Shown here one piece after another: positions 35,640 to 43,278 of a stretch of 64,000 nt of DNA. The stretch is from Aquirufa beregesia (GTDB lineage: Bacteria; Bacteroidota; Bacteroidia; Cytophagales; Spirosomataceae): positions 558,001 to 622,000 of the forward strand of contig NZ_SEWW01000001.1 of NCBI RefSeq assembly GCF_011090385.1, written 5' to 3'. A program made the translations under genes and the position numbers. A model generated the notes under the pieces. It ran no database searches and was not told where the DNA came from. It worked only from the letters and a program-made list of their open reading frames with translations. Every line of letters starts with the position of its first letter. Position 1 is the first letter of the stretch.

Positions 35640-36299
35640 TTGAGTAGAAGAAAAGAATTCAAATACGATTTGGCCATCCGTTCGCCTTGGGTCATTCAGT
35701 CAGGAAAGGATTTTTTTGATTCCTGTCGGGGCAAATGGCAAGAAATCTATTTTAAAAATACTAATCCCATTGTGTTAGAACTAGGTTGTGGCCGAGGGGA
35801 ATATAGTTTAGGGCTAGCCAAATTATTTCCGGACAAAAATTTTATTGGGATTGACATAAAAGGAGATCGGCTGGCAGCAGGAGCTAGGCAAGCGGAAACT
35901 GAAGGATTAAATAATGTCGTCTTTTTGAGAATTCAAATCCAGCATTTACCTGAGTTCTTTGCTGAAAATGAAGTGGATGAAATCTGGATTACTTTTCCTG
36001 ACCCGCGTCCTAAAGATCGAGATGAAAAGAAAAGGCTGACATTTCCCTTTTTTCTAAACAAGTATCAAACAATTTTGAAAAGCCAAGGGATTGTTCATTT
36101 AAAAACAGATTCAGATTCCTTGTTTGAATATTCTTTGGAGCAATTGGTCAAGGAACCTTGGCAATTACTCATCCAGACCTGGGATTTATATCAATCTGAA
36201 TGGAATCAAGATCATTATGGAATCAAAACCCGTTTTGAAGAGCTATTTTTCCAAAAAGGATTTTCCATTAAATATTTACGAGCAATCAATAACAAATAA
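35640..36299 (+). CDS. trmB: tRNA (guanine-N7)-methyltransferase
   Basis: A 219-residue SAM-dependent enzyme that makes m7G46 in tRNA. Motif I is VLELGCGRGEYSLGLA and the substrate loop is WITFPDPRPKDRDEKKRL. The C-terminal QDHYGIKTRFEELFFQKG matches the conserved T-x-F/YE end of TrmB. The start is a TTG three bases after the folC stop, because no ATG gives a full N-terminus. It is the last gene of the operon and is followed by a two-way terminator. Confidence 0.94.
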   Translation: MSRRKEFKYDLAIRSPWVIQSGKDFFDSCRGKWQEIYFKNTNPIVLELGCGRGEYSLGLAKLFPDKNFIGIDIKGDRLAAGARQAETEGLNNVVFLRIQIQHLPEFFAENEVDEIWITFPDPRPKDRDEKKRLTFPFFLNKYQTILKSQGIVHLKTDSDSLFEYSLEQLVKEPWQLLIQTWDLYQSEWNQDHYGIKTRFEELFFQKGFSIKYLRAINNK

Positions 36300-36326
36300 A
36301 AAAGGGAGGCTAAGCCTCCCTTTTTT
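36298..36326. terminator. Two-way terminator between trmB and gapA
   Basis: Perfect arms AAAGGGAGGC and GCCTCCCTTT with loop TAA, flanked by A on the left and T on the right, so it can end both convergent operons. Confidence 0.88.
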
Positions 36327-36345
36327 AATATCCAAAGTAAGAAAA

Positions 36346-37338
36346 TTATCCTACACGAGCGATTAAATCTGCTGCACGAGAAGAATAACCGTACTCATTG
36401 TCATACCAACCAACAACTTTCACCAAAGTTCCCATTGTTGAAGTCAATTTTGAATCAAAAACACATGAGTGAGAATTTCCGATAATATCGATAGAAACAA
36501 TCTCATCTGTATTGTATTCCAAAATTCCTTTCATAGGACCTTCAGCTGCCTTCTTAACGGCTGCATTGATTTCGTCTGCGCTAACTTCTTTTTTCAAGAT
36601 GGCCGTAAATTCAGTAACTGAACCATCTGGAGTAGGAACACGCATGGATGAACCATCTAATAAGCCCTTCAAGTGAGGTAATACTAAACCAACTGCTTTA
36701 GCAGCACCTGTAGAAGTAGGAATAATAGAATAAGCAGCAGCACGAGCACGACGTAAATCCGCATGAGGAGCATCTTGCAAGTTCTGATCAGCTGTATAAG
36801 CGTGGATAGTTGACATATATCCTTTCTCTAAACCAAATGCATCGTCTAACACTTTAGCCATAGGAGCTAAACAGTTAGTAGTACAAGAAGCATTGGAGAT
36901 GATAGTCATTTCATCAGTTAATGTATCTTCGTTTACACCTAATACTACTGTAGGAACATTTCCTTTAGCAGGAGCAGAGATAATTACTTTACGAGCACCA
37001 GCAGTTAAATGTTGGCCAGCACCTGCTTCATCAACGAAACGACCAGTAGATTCTAATACTACGTCAATTCCTAAAGCACCCCATGGTAATAATTTCGGAT
37101 CACGCTCAGCTAATGCCTTGATTGATTTTCCATTAACAGTAATAGAATCAGCATCAGAAGTCACAGTTCCATTAAAACGACCGTGAACAGAATCATACTT
37201 CAACAAATGAGCCAGAGTGGCATTGTCTGTTAAATCATTGATCGCAACAACTTCGACATTTTCCTTTTCTAATAATCTACGAAAAGTAAGTCGACCAATA
37301 CGACCAAATCCATTAATAGCTACTTTAATTTTTTTCAT
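36346..37338 (-). CDS. gapA: Glyceraldehyde-3-phosphate dehydrogenase, type I
   Basis: A 330-residue glycolytic enzyme. The NAD site is [15 protein letters not shown] with D35 favouring NAD. The active-site cysteine is C152 in [13 protein letters not shown], with the partner histidine in the [17 protein letters not shown] stretch. Length is normal. A consensus promoter lies 32 bp upstream and a two-way terminator downstream, so it is a single-gene, strongly transcribed unit. Confidence 0.97.
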   Translation of the reverse strand: MKKIKVAINGFGRIGRLTFRRLLEKENVEVVAINDLTDNATLAHLLKYDSVHGRFNGTVTSDADSITVNGKSIKALAERDPKLLPWGALGIDVVLESTGRFVDEAGAGQHLTAGARKVIISAPAKGNVPTVVLGVNEDTLTDEMTIISNASCTTNCLAPMAKVLDDAFGLEKGYMSTIHAYTADQNLQDAPHADLRRARAAAYSIIPTSTGAAKAVGLVLPHLKGLLDGSSMRVPTPDGSVTEFTAILKKEVSADEINAAVKKAAEGPMKGILEYNTDEIVSIDIIGNSHSCVFDSKLTSTMGTLVKVVGWYDNEYGYSSRAADLIARVG

Positions 37339-37369
37339 TGATACAAATAATTTGATTTCAGATTAAAAT

Positions 37370-37400
37370 CAAAAATAGCCATTTTTCCTCAATTCTCAAA
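37370..37400 (-). promoter_or_regulatory. Bacteroidota-type promoter of gapA
   Basis: On the minus strand TTTG (37397-37400) and TATTTTTG (37370-37377) have a 19-bp spacer, an exact consensus fit, 32 bp before the gapA ATG. Confidence 0.8.
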
Positions 37401-37839
37401 AATTGAACGATAAATATATGTTTAATCGCACAGGAGGCACTTTACACAAAAGTAAACAAGTTTGCTACCAATTACCCATATAGCTAATTATGTGGAATTT
37501 TAGAAAAAATTAACTGGATACGTTTTTTATTCAAGCTTTTTTTGCATATTTACATAAGCCAATCGCCCAGCATGCAAAGAAGGGTAGGGGCGTGACAGAA
37601 TGTCACTTGTCTTTTTAGCTAAATTCTAGCTTATTTTTCGCCAAATATAATTTCGGACAAATTATCAACTAACTGATAATCAGATATTTAACTTATTAAA
37701 GTTGAAGTTAAATTTTACTGAATTTTTCTGGCATTTTGATAGACCTATTCAATAACCCTGTAGATAATTTCCTATGTCATATTGATTATGCAGGCATTTT
37801 CTCCGTTCTTTGTAGTATCAAATTTTGCATACTAATTAT
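37401..37839. other. Long gapA-dapD intergenic region
   Basis: About 440 bp without a credible gene between two divergent genes. It is very AT-rich and contains a perfect 6-3-6 palindrome at 37592-37606 and a near-palindrome ctgataatcag around 37674. No strong dapD promoter could be named. Confidence 0.6.
37592..37606. promoter_or_regulatory. Perfect palindrome GTGACAgaaTGTCAC, candidate operator
   Basis: A 6-3-6 palindrome placed about 190 bp from the gapA promoter and 235 bp from the dapD start. The half-site GAATGTCAC also occurs at 1590-1598 upstream of the RND efflux operon. The cognate regulator is not known. Confidence 0.4.
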
Positions 37840-38658
37840 ATGAATTCATTAGAAAATATCATTCAATCTGCTTGGGATGATACTTCATTGCGTAAAAACC
37901 CTGAAGTTATCCAAGCCATTGAAGAAGTTGTAGAAAAAGTCGATAAAGGAATCCTACGTACGGCAGAACCATTAGCTGATGGAAGCTGGCAAGTAAATGA
38001 ATGGGTTAAGAAAGCCATTGTGATGTATTTCCCTATTCGTCAAATGTCAGTAAGTGAGGTGGGTATATTCGAATACCACGATAAAATGCGTTTAAAATCT
38101 AATTATAAAGAATTAGGCGTTCGTGTCGTTCCTCCGGCTGTTGCCCGTTATGGAGCATATTTGGCCAAAGGGACGATATTAATGCCATCCTATGTCAACA
38201 TAGGAGCCTATGTTGATGAAGGAACCATGGTGGATACCTGGGCTACTGTGGGGAGTTGTGCTCAAATTGGTAAACACGTGCATTTAAGTGGTGGTGTGGG
38301 TATTGGTGGAGTATTAGAACCCCCTCAAGCTGCACCTGTGATTATCGAAGATGGCGCATTTATTGGTTCACGCTGTATTGTGGTAGAAGGCGCTCATATT
38401 GGTAAAAAAGCCGTTTTAGGTGCTGGCGTTACCATTACTGGTAGTTCTAAAATCATTGATGTCAGTGGTCCAGAACCTATTGAATACATAGGTTATGTTC
38501 CTGAAAACTCTGTGGTTATTCCAGGTAGTATTCAAAAGACTTTTGCTGCTGGAACATACGGTGTTCCCTGTGCGCTTATTATAGGTAAAAGAAAAGAAAG
38601 CACTGATTTAAAGACATCCTTGAATCAAGCCTTACGTGAAAACAATGTAGTCGTTTAA
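37840..38658 (+). CDS. dapD: 2,3,4,5-tetrahydropyridine-2,6-dicarboxylate N-succinyltransferase
   Basis: A 272-residue enzyme of lysine and diaminopimelate synthesis (succinylase branch). The ATG at 37840 gives the family's usual start MNSLENIIQSAWDD; an ATG five codons upstream is possible. The N-terminal helical domain is followed by left-handed beta-helix hexapeptide repeats (MPSYVNIGAYVDEGTMVDTW, GVGIGGVLEPPQAAPVIIED, GAFIGSRCIVVEGAHIGKKA). Length matches E. coli DapD (274). It is followed by a terminator that abuts the next gene. Confidence 0.96.
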   Translation: MNSLENIIQSAWDDTSLRKNPEVIQAIEEVVEKVDKGILRTAEPLADGSWQVNEWVKKAIVMYFPIRQMSVSEVGIFEYHDKMRLKSNYKELGVRVVPPAVARYGAYLAKGTILMPSYVNIGAYVDEGTMVDTWATVGSCAQIGKHVHLSGGVGIGGVLEPPQAAPVIIEDGAFIGSRCIVVEGAHIGKKAVLGAGVTITGSSKIIDVSGPEPIEYIGYVPENSVVIPGSIQKTFAAGTYGVPCALIIGKRKESTDLKTSLNQALRENNVVV

Positions 38659-38681
38659 CGTCAGAAATTGAATACCTTTAC

Positions 38682-38706
38682 ACCCGGCTAAACACCGGGT
38701 TTTTTT
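38682..38706 (+). terminator. Intrinsic terminator of dapD, abutting cvfB
   Basis: Arms ACCCGG and CCGGGT around a 7-base loop, followed by seven T. The cvfB-like ATG starts at the very next base. Confidence 0.8.
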
Positions 38707-39549
38707 ATGGAAAATGAATTAAAAATTGGGGAATATAATCGACTAAGAATCGTCAAAGAGGTTCCCTTTGGATTGTATTTAGATGGATACGAAGATGAAA
38801 TACTTCTACCACTTCAGTATGTACCAGAAAGCTATGAAATAGATGGCTATATAGATGTTTTCATCTACCGCGATTCAGAAGATCGAATCATAGCAACTAC
38901 CCTAAAGCCATTAGCAACGATTAATCAGTTTGCCTTCTTGGAAGTCAAGCAAGTAACCCCCATTGGTGTTTTCCTCGAATGGGGGCTTATGAAAGATCTA
39001 TTGGTTCCTTTTGGTCAACAATGGGAAAAGATGTCTGTTGGGAAGTCCTATTTAGTTTATGTCTACCTGGATCCTCAAACAGATCGCATTGTGGCATCAG
39101 CTAGAATAGATAAGTTCTTATCCTTATTAGACGAAGTTGAAGAATTTACCATTGGTCAGAAAGTACAAGCATTACCATTTGAATACACCAACTTAGGAAT
39201 CAAATGCCTAGTAAACAATTGTAAACTTGGCCAATTATTCAAAAATGAAATATTTACAAATGTTAAACTTGGTGAATTAATCGATGTTTACATTGATAAC
39301 ATACGTGAAGATGGCAAATTAGACTTACGTATTGAACCCATTGGCATTCAACGTATGGATTCACAAAGGGAAAAGATCATGGAAGCTATTAATCAACAAG
39401 GTGGTACATTAAACCTACATGATAAAAGCCCTGCTGAAGAAATATATGAGCAATTGGGTATGTCAAAAAAGGATTTCAAAAAGGCTGTAGGTGGTTTATA
39501 CAAAAGTAAACTGATTACACTTGGTGACAATTGTATAATCAAATCGTAA
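38707..39549 (+). CDS. cvfB: CvfB family S1-like RNA-binding protein
   Basis: A 280-residue protein of the CvfB/YitL family: three tandem S1-type OB folds (about 5-65, 70-135, 145-210) and a C-terminal winged helix (DKSPAEEIYEQLGMSKKDFK). The opening IGEYNRLRIVKEVPFGLYLD and the second-domain FAFLEVKQVTPIGVFLEWGL are characteristic. It is expected to bind RNA and affect gene expression; CvfB influences virulence regulators in Staphylococcus. The ATG directly abuts the dapD terminator, so its mRNA must start inside dapD or arise by read-through. Confidence 0.9.
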   Translation: MENELKIGEYNRLRIVKEVPFGLYLDGYEDEILLPLQYVPESYEIDGYIDVFIYRDSEDRIIATTLKPLATINQFAFLEVKQVTPIGVFLEWGLMKDLLVPFGQQWEKMSVGKSYLVYVYLDPQTDRIVASARIDKFLSLLDEVEEFTIGQKVQALPFEYTNLGIKCLVNNCKLGQLFKNEIFTNVKLGELIDVYIDNIREDGKLDLRIEPIGIQRMDSQREKIMEAINQQGGTLNLHDKSPAEEIYEQLGMSKKDFKKAVGGLYKSKLITLGDNCIIKS

Positions 39550-39570
39550 ACATTTGTAACGTAAATAAAT

Positions 39571-39601
39571 TTTGCTTTTGTCTTTTATAAATTTAACTTT
39601 G
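39571..39601 (+). promoter_or_regulatory. Bacteroidota-type promoter of the XRE regulator
   Basis: TTTG (39571-39574) and TAACTTTG (39594-39601) with a 19-bp spacer, an exact consensus fit 25 bp before the ATG. Confidence 0.75.
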
Positions 39602-39626
39602 TAATCTAGAAGGAATATTTACAAAG

Positions 39627-40139
39627 ATGAATTTAAGTCAAAAGATAGAATTGTTAATTCAGAGAAAACAAATCAGTTCTTCTCAATTTGCTGACAAGAT
39701 TGGAATACCTCGTAGTAGTGTATCTCACATCTTGTCGGGCAGAAATAAGCCTAGCTTAGATGTCGTTCAGAAAATTCTTAAAGCCTTCCCAGAATTAACG
39801 GCTGAGGAATTATTATTCGATGATCGACTACTCTCCCTGAATTCGTCACCAGCTCCTAAAATGGAAGTAAGCTCCAGTAGCCCATCCCTTTTTGATGCTC
39901 CGGAGGCAAGCCCCTCAGAATTGGATAAAAATTCTTTCGCTGAACCGACCATCGTACAATCAAATCTCAGACGGAATAGAGAAAGTGCTAAAAACAACAG
40001 TGGAAATGCTAGTTCGGTCAATTCCAATAGTACAGTTCCTAGTCTACTCGTGTCAAGTACACATTTGACTAAAAAGATTGAACGAGTGATTATCTTTTAC
40101 ACGGATGGATCATTTAGTGAAAGTAAACCTAGCGAGTGA
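39627..40139 (+). CDS. XRE family helix-turn-helix regulator
   Basis: A 170-residue protein. Residues 1-60 form a Cro/CI-type HTH (SSQFADKIGIPRSSVSHILS, then GRNKPSLDVVQKILKAFP). A low-complexity Ser/Asn/Pro-rich linker (70-145) follows. The short conserved tail KKIERVIIFYTDGSFSESKP is common to Bacteroidota regulators of this kind. It would bind DNA; the target is unknown. It is the last gene before the DnaA-box segment and has its own promoter. Confidence 0.88.
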   Translation: MNLSQKIELLIQRKQISSSQFADKIGIPRSSVSHILSGRNKPSLDVVQKILKAFPELTAEELLFDDRLLSLNSSPAPKMEVSSSSPSLFDAPEASPSELDKNSFAEPTIVQSNLRRNRESAKNNSGNASSVNSNSTVPSLLVSSTHLTKKIERVIIFYTDGSFSESKPSE

Positions 40140-40171
40140 TGTAAAAGCAAGAATAGTATTTCCTGTTGTTT

Positions 40172-40430
40172 TGCTAATTAACATTTATTAGCAGATACAT
40201 TGACTTATCCACGACTTATCCACATTCGTGCACAATTGTATTTTGAGACCTTTGAATTACTTATAAATACTCCCATTTTCTATAGTATCAGGAGTATTTT
40301 CATCTTTTCGGCTTTACTTATCCACATGATTTTGTGGATAAGTAGTGGGAATGTGTACAAAAGGAAACATTTCTTTCATTTTTCTCCACAATTTCACCAT
40401 TGGAAATGAACAATTTCAAATCCAATGGTG
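40172..40430. other. DnaA-box cluster with inverted repeats (possible replication origin or DnaA-controlled site)
   Basis: The gap 40140-40501 has no gene. It holds TTATCCACG at 40205-40213, TTATCCACA at 40216-40224 and 40318-40326, and the reverse box TGTGGATAA at 40333-40341; the last two form a perfect 24-bp palindrome. Other inverted repeats are TGCTAAT/ATTAGCA (40172-40193) and CACCATTGGA/TCCAATGGTG (40395-40430). Three exact 9-mers and one with a single mismatch within 137 bp is much denser than chance. An origin of replication is one reading, but the flanking genes do not point away from it: rpsO, pnp and rpoD on the left are on plus and gyrA on the right is on minus. Confidence 0.5.
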
Positions 40431-40501
40431 GAAAAAGCATCCTTTCTAGGGATTTACTTTAACCAATTAATTGACTAATTTTAATCTATTAGATATACCC
40501 T

Positions 40502-40969
40502 ATGAAAAAAATCGATTCCTTAAATCAAGTTGCCTTATTTCATGAAACTTTTGGAGCACCCATATTAGCTCAACCGTGTATTCCCTCGGAGGATCGTTGC
40601 AAATTACGCGTGAGTTTATTGGCAGAAGAATTAGAGGAATTGCAACAAGCCATCAAAGACCAAGATTTGGTAGAAATAGCTGACGCATTGTGCGACTTGC
40701 AATATGTACTTTCAGGGGCAGTTTTGGAATTCGGTTTAGGAGAAAAATTTGTCGATTTATTCAATGAAGTTCAACGTTCTAATATGTCGAAAGCCTGCAA
40801 AAGTCTAGAAGAAGCTGAAAAGACCGTGGAATATTACTTCCTTAAAGATGGTACGGAGGCTGAAATCAAAGAAGAACATGGCCTGTGGAAAGTGTACCGA
40901 AAATCCGACAATAAAGTTTTAAAATCAATAGCTTACTCTCCCGCTAATCTAAAAGAGATCCTTGGATGA
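40502..40969 (+). CDS. MazG-like nucleotide pyrophosphohydrolase
   Basis: A 155-residue protein of the all-alpha NTP pyrophosphatase group (phosphoribosyl-ATP diphosphatase-like/MazG-like). The magnesium-binding acidic pattern is visible as LLAEELEELQQA followed by EIADALCDLQYV. The N-terminal QVALFHETFGAPI is typical of the DUF of this type. A C-terminal extension (EIKEEHGLWKVYRKSDNKVL) is of unknown use. It may clean modified nucleotides. The stop codon overlaps the response-regulator start by 4 bp, so it is part of that operon. Confidence 0.85.
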   Translation: MKKIDSLNQVALFHETFGAPILAQPCIPSEDRCKLRVSLLAEELEELQQAIKDQDLVEIADALCDLQYVLSGAVLEFGLGEKFVDLFNEVQRSNMSKACKSLEEAEKTVEYYFLKDGTEAEIKEEHGLWKVYRKSDNKVLKSIAYSPANLKEILG

Positions 40970-41646
40970 TACGAATCTTACTCATAGAAGATGAACCCAA
41001 AACGGTACAATCCTTGAAAAGAGGTTTGGAAGAAAATAACTATGAAGTTGAAGTGGCTTACGATGGACTCATGGGCAAGCAATTAGCCACGAGAAATACT
41101 TACCAGCTAATCGTTTCAGACATCATCATTCCTGGAATCAATGGAATAGAACTATGTAAAGAATTGAGAAGCTTGGGGATTCAAACCCCCATCTTAATGT
41201 TGACCGCTTTAAGCACAACAGACGATAAGCTGATCGGTTTTGAAGCAGGAGCCGACGATTACTTGGCTAAACCCTTTGATTTTAAGGAATTTATGGCGCG
41301 TGTTAAAGCGCTTATCAAGCGTTCCAATCAAACCCTAGTTGATTCTCAAGTCCTAAAATTTGCTGATCTTGAGTTGGATTTGACCAGCAAATTAGTGACT
41401 CGTTCCGGGCAAAAGATTAATCTAACTGCGAAAGAATTTCAATTATTGGAATACTTTTTGAAAAATCAGGAAAAAGTGATTTCAAAAGCTGAAATAGCTG
41501 AAAATATTTGGGAAGTAGAAGATGAAAACTCGTCCAATCTCATAGAGGTATATGTGAACTATTTGCGTAAAAAAGTAGATAAAAATTTCCCAAGTAAATT
41601 GATTCATACACAATTTGGTATGGGATATATCCTCCGACAAGAATAA
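40966..41646 (+). CDS. OmpR/PhoB family response regulator
   Basis: A 226-residue two-component regulator. The receiver domain has the acidic pocket IEDE, phospho-acceptor D52 in VSDIIIPGING, T in MLTAL, and K in YLAKPFDF. The C-terminal winged helix (about 130-226) contains INLTAKEFQLLEYFLKNQEK and IEVYVNYLRKKVDK. It is encoded with its sensor kinase 6 bp downstream. The 4-bp overlap with the upstream pyrophosphohydrolase gene suggests coupled translation. Confidence 0.94.
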   Translation: MIRILLIEDEPKTVQSLKRGLEENNYEVEVAYDGLMGKQLATRNTYQLIVSDIIIPGINGIELCKELRSLGIQTPILMLTALSTTDDKLIGFEAGADDYLAKPFDFKEFMARVKALIKRSNQTLVDSQVLKFADLELDLTSKLVTRSGQKINLTAKEFQLLEYFLKNQEKVISKAEIAENIWEVEDENSSNLIEVYVNYLRKKVDKNFPSKLIHTQFGMGYILRQE

Positions 41647-41652
41647 GAAAAC

Positions 41653-43026
41653 ATGCAGATACGTTCCCGATTGACATATCAATTTACCTATTTGGTGTCA
41701 GCGATATTATTCGTATCCTATTTGATTATCTATATTTTCTCCCAACAGAATTACAAAGAAAATTTCTATTCGCGCTTAAGACAAAAAGCCAATACGGCTG
41801 CCGAACTCTTGGTTAATGTTAATCAAGTGGATTCCAAGTTATTACGCATCATCGATAGGGCTAACCGGGACATTCTCTACCGAGAAAATATCATGGCCTA
41901 TGATACCTGCAATGAGCGAATTTACCGCTCGAACGATACCATTTCTTTTCATATTGATGTCAACCGGGTTAAGGAAGTCCGACGGAAAAAAGAAGTACGG
42001 TTTGCCCACGAAGATATCGAAATTCTGGGTACTGTCTTTGCCACTCCAGAGGGCCGAATCGTAGTTTTTGCAGGGGCAGTAGATCAATATTCCGCTGAAA
42101 ATGCGAAAGACCTTAAAAACATTCTAATCGCCTTATTTCTATTATTTGTATTCATTGTGGTGATTTCAGGCTGGTTTTTTGCGGGAAGAGCCGTAAATCC
42201 CATTTCCGAAGTGATCAAACAGGTCGATCATCTCTCACCCAAACGACTAGAAGAAAGGCTAGAATCCTCTGATTCTGAGGATGAAATAGGGAAGATGGTA
42301 TCCACGATCAATCGATTGCTAGAACGCATTGAAAACGCCTTTAAACTGCAAAAAACCTTTATTGCCAATGTCTCTCATGAACTGAAGAATCCATTAACTA
42401 AGATTTCCTCGCAGTTGGAGGTAAGTCTATTGAAGGAAAGAGCAGTGGAAGATTATAAAGAAACCATAGCCTCCGTGTTAGAAGATACCCAAGAATTAGC
42501 GGCCATCACGGAATCCTTATTAGAATTAAATAAAATTAGCATATCTGATTATCAGGCAGGTTTTCAATTAATCAGAATCGATGAGATTATTTGGGAAGCT
42601 AGAAGCTTAACTCAAAAACTCAACGGCCATTATAAAGTAAGCATTGATACGTCCTTCATGCCGGATGATGAAGAAGAATTGATGATTCGGGGCGACGAGA
42701 AACTGATTCTAACTGCGATTAAGAACTTGATGGAAAATGCCTGTAAATTCAGTCCGAAACACTGTGCATTTGTGGGCTTACGTGTCTACCATAACACCAT
42801 CAATATTCGGGTGAAAAACGAGGGAAAAGGCATTCCTAAACCAGATCTACCTTTTATTTTCCAACCCTTTTTCCGTGGTGAAAATACCGCTTCATCCAAA
42901 GGTTATGGTATTGGACTTTCCTTGGTGGAACGCATTATTCACTTGCACAACGGTAGTATTCAAGTTCAATCCAATCCAAATGAATGGACGGAGTTTACCA
43001 TGTCTTTACCGCAGACAAAACCGTGA
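41653..43026 (+). CDS. Membrane sensor histidine kinase with HAMP domain
   Basis: A 457-residue sensor. Membrane helices lie at about 12-30 and 156-178 with a periplasmic sensor domain of about 125 residues between. A HAMP domain follows at about 179-232. The phospho-accepting H242 sits in ANVSHELKNPLTKI. The ATPase domain has the N box (IKNLMENACKFSP), the G1 box (VKNEGKGIP) and the G2 box (GYGIGLSLVERII). It pairs with the adjacent response regulator. The signal sensed cannot be inferred; the layout resembles CusS/RprX-like kinases. Confidence 0.93.
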   Translation: MQIRSRLTYQFTYLVSAILFVSYLIIYIFSQQNYKENFYSRLRQKANTAAELLVNVNQVDSKLLRIIDRANRDILYRENIMAYDTCNERIYRSNDTISFHIDVNRVKEVRRKKEVRFAHEDIEILGTVFATPEGRIVVFAGAVDQYSAENAKDLKNILIALFLLFVFIVVISGWFFAGRAVNPISEVIKQVDHLSPKRLEERLESSDSEDEIGKMVSTINRLLERIENAFKLQKTFIANVSHELKNPLTKISSQLEVSLLKERAVEDYKETIASVLEDTQELAAITESLLELNKISISDYQAGFQLIRIDEIIWEARSLTQKLNGHYKVSIDTSFMPDDEEELMIRGDEKLILTAIKNLMENACKFSPKHCAFVGLRVYHNTINIRVKNEGKGIPKPDLPFIFQPFFRGENTASSKGYGIGLSLVERIIHLHNGSIQVQSNPNEWTEFTMSLPQTKP

Positions 43027-43034
43027 GGGAATGA

Positions 43035-43226
43035 TAGATTATAATTTATAATTGGTGGATTGTAAATGGTCAGTGAAGCTGGTTTTTTGTGGCTTGAAAT
43101 GAATTTGCCATTTGTTATATAATTTATATTATGTTAAATAGATTCTTAATAAGAATGAATGCTATAAACTTCGAATGATAATTTTGCCCACCACAATCCA
43201 CACTTATACTTTATAATTCATAATTA
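43035..43226. repeat. AT-rich element with imperfect terminal inverted repeats
   Basis: TGGATTGT (43056-43063) faces ACAATCCA (43193-43200), and AT-rich ends (ataatttataatt at 43041; ttataattcataattat from 43211) are also roughly inverted. The inside has no gene. It may be a small non-autonomous mobile element or a simple palindromic repeat, as in the slyD intergenic region. Confidence 0.35.
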
Positions 43227-43227
43227 T

Positions 43228-43265
43228 AAAAAAAGAGCCCAATCTCACGATTGGGCTCTTTTTTT
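43228..43265. terminator. Two-way terminator between the kinase and TPR genes
   Basis: Perfect 12-bp arms AAAGAGCCCAAT and ATTGGGCTCTTT around CTCACG, with A on the left and T on the right. Confidence 0.9.
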
Positions 43266-43278
43266 ACTGGTGAATGGA

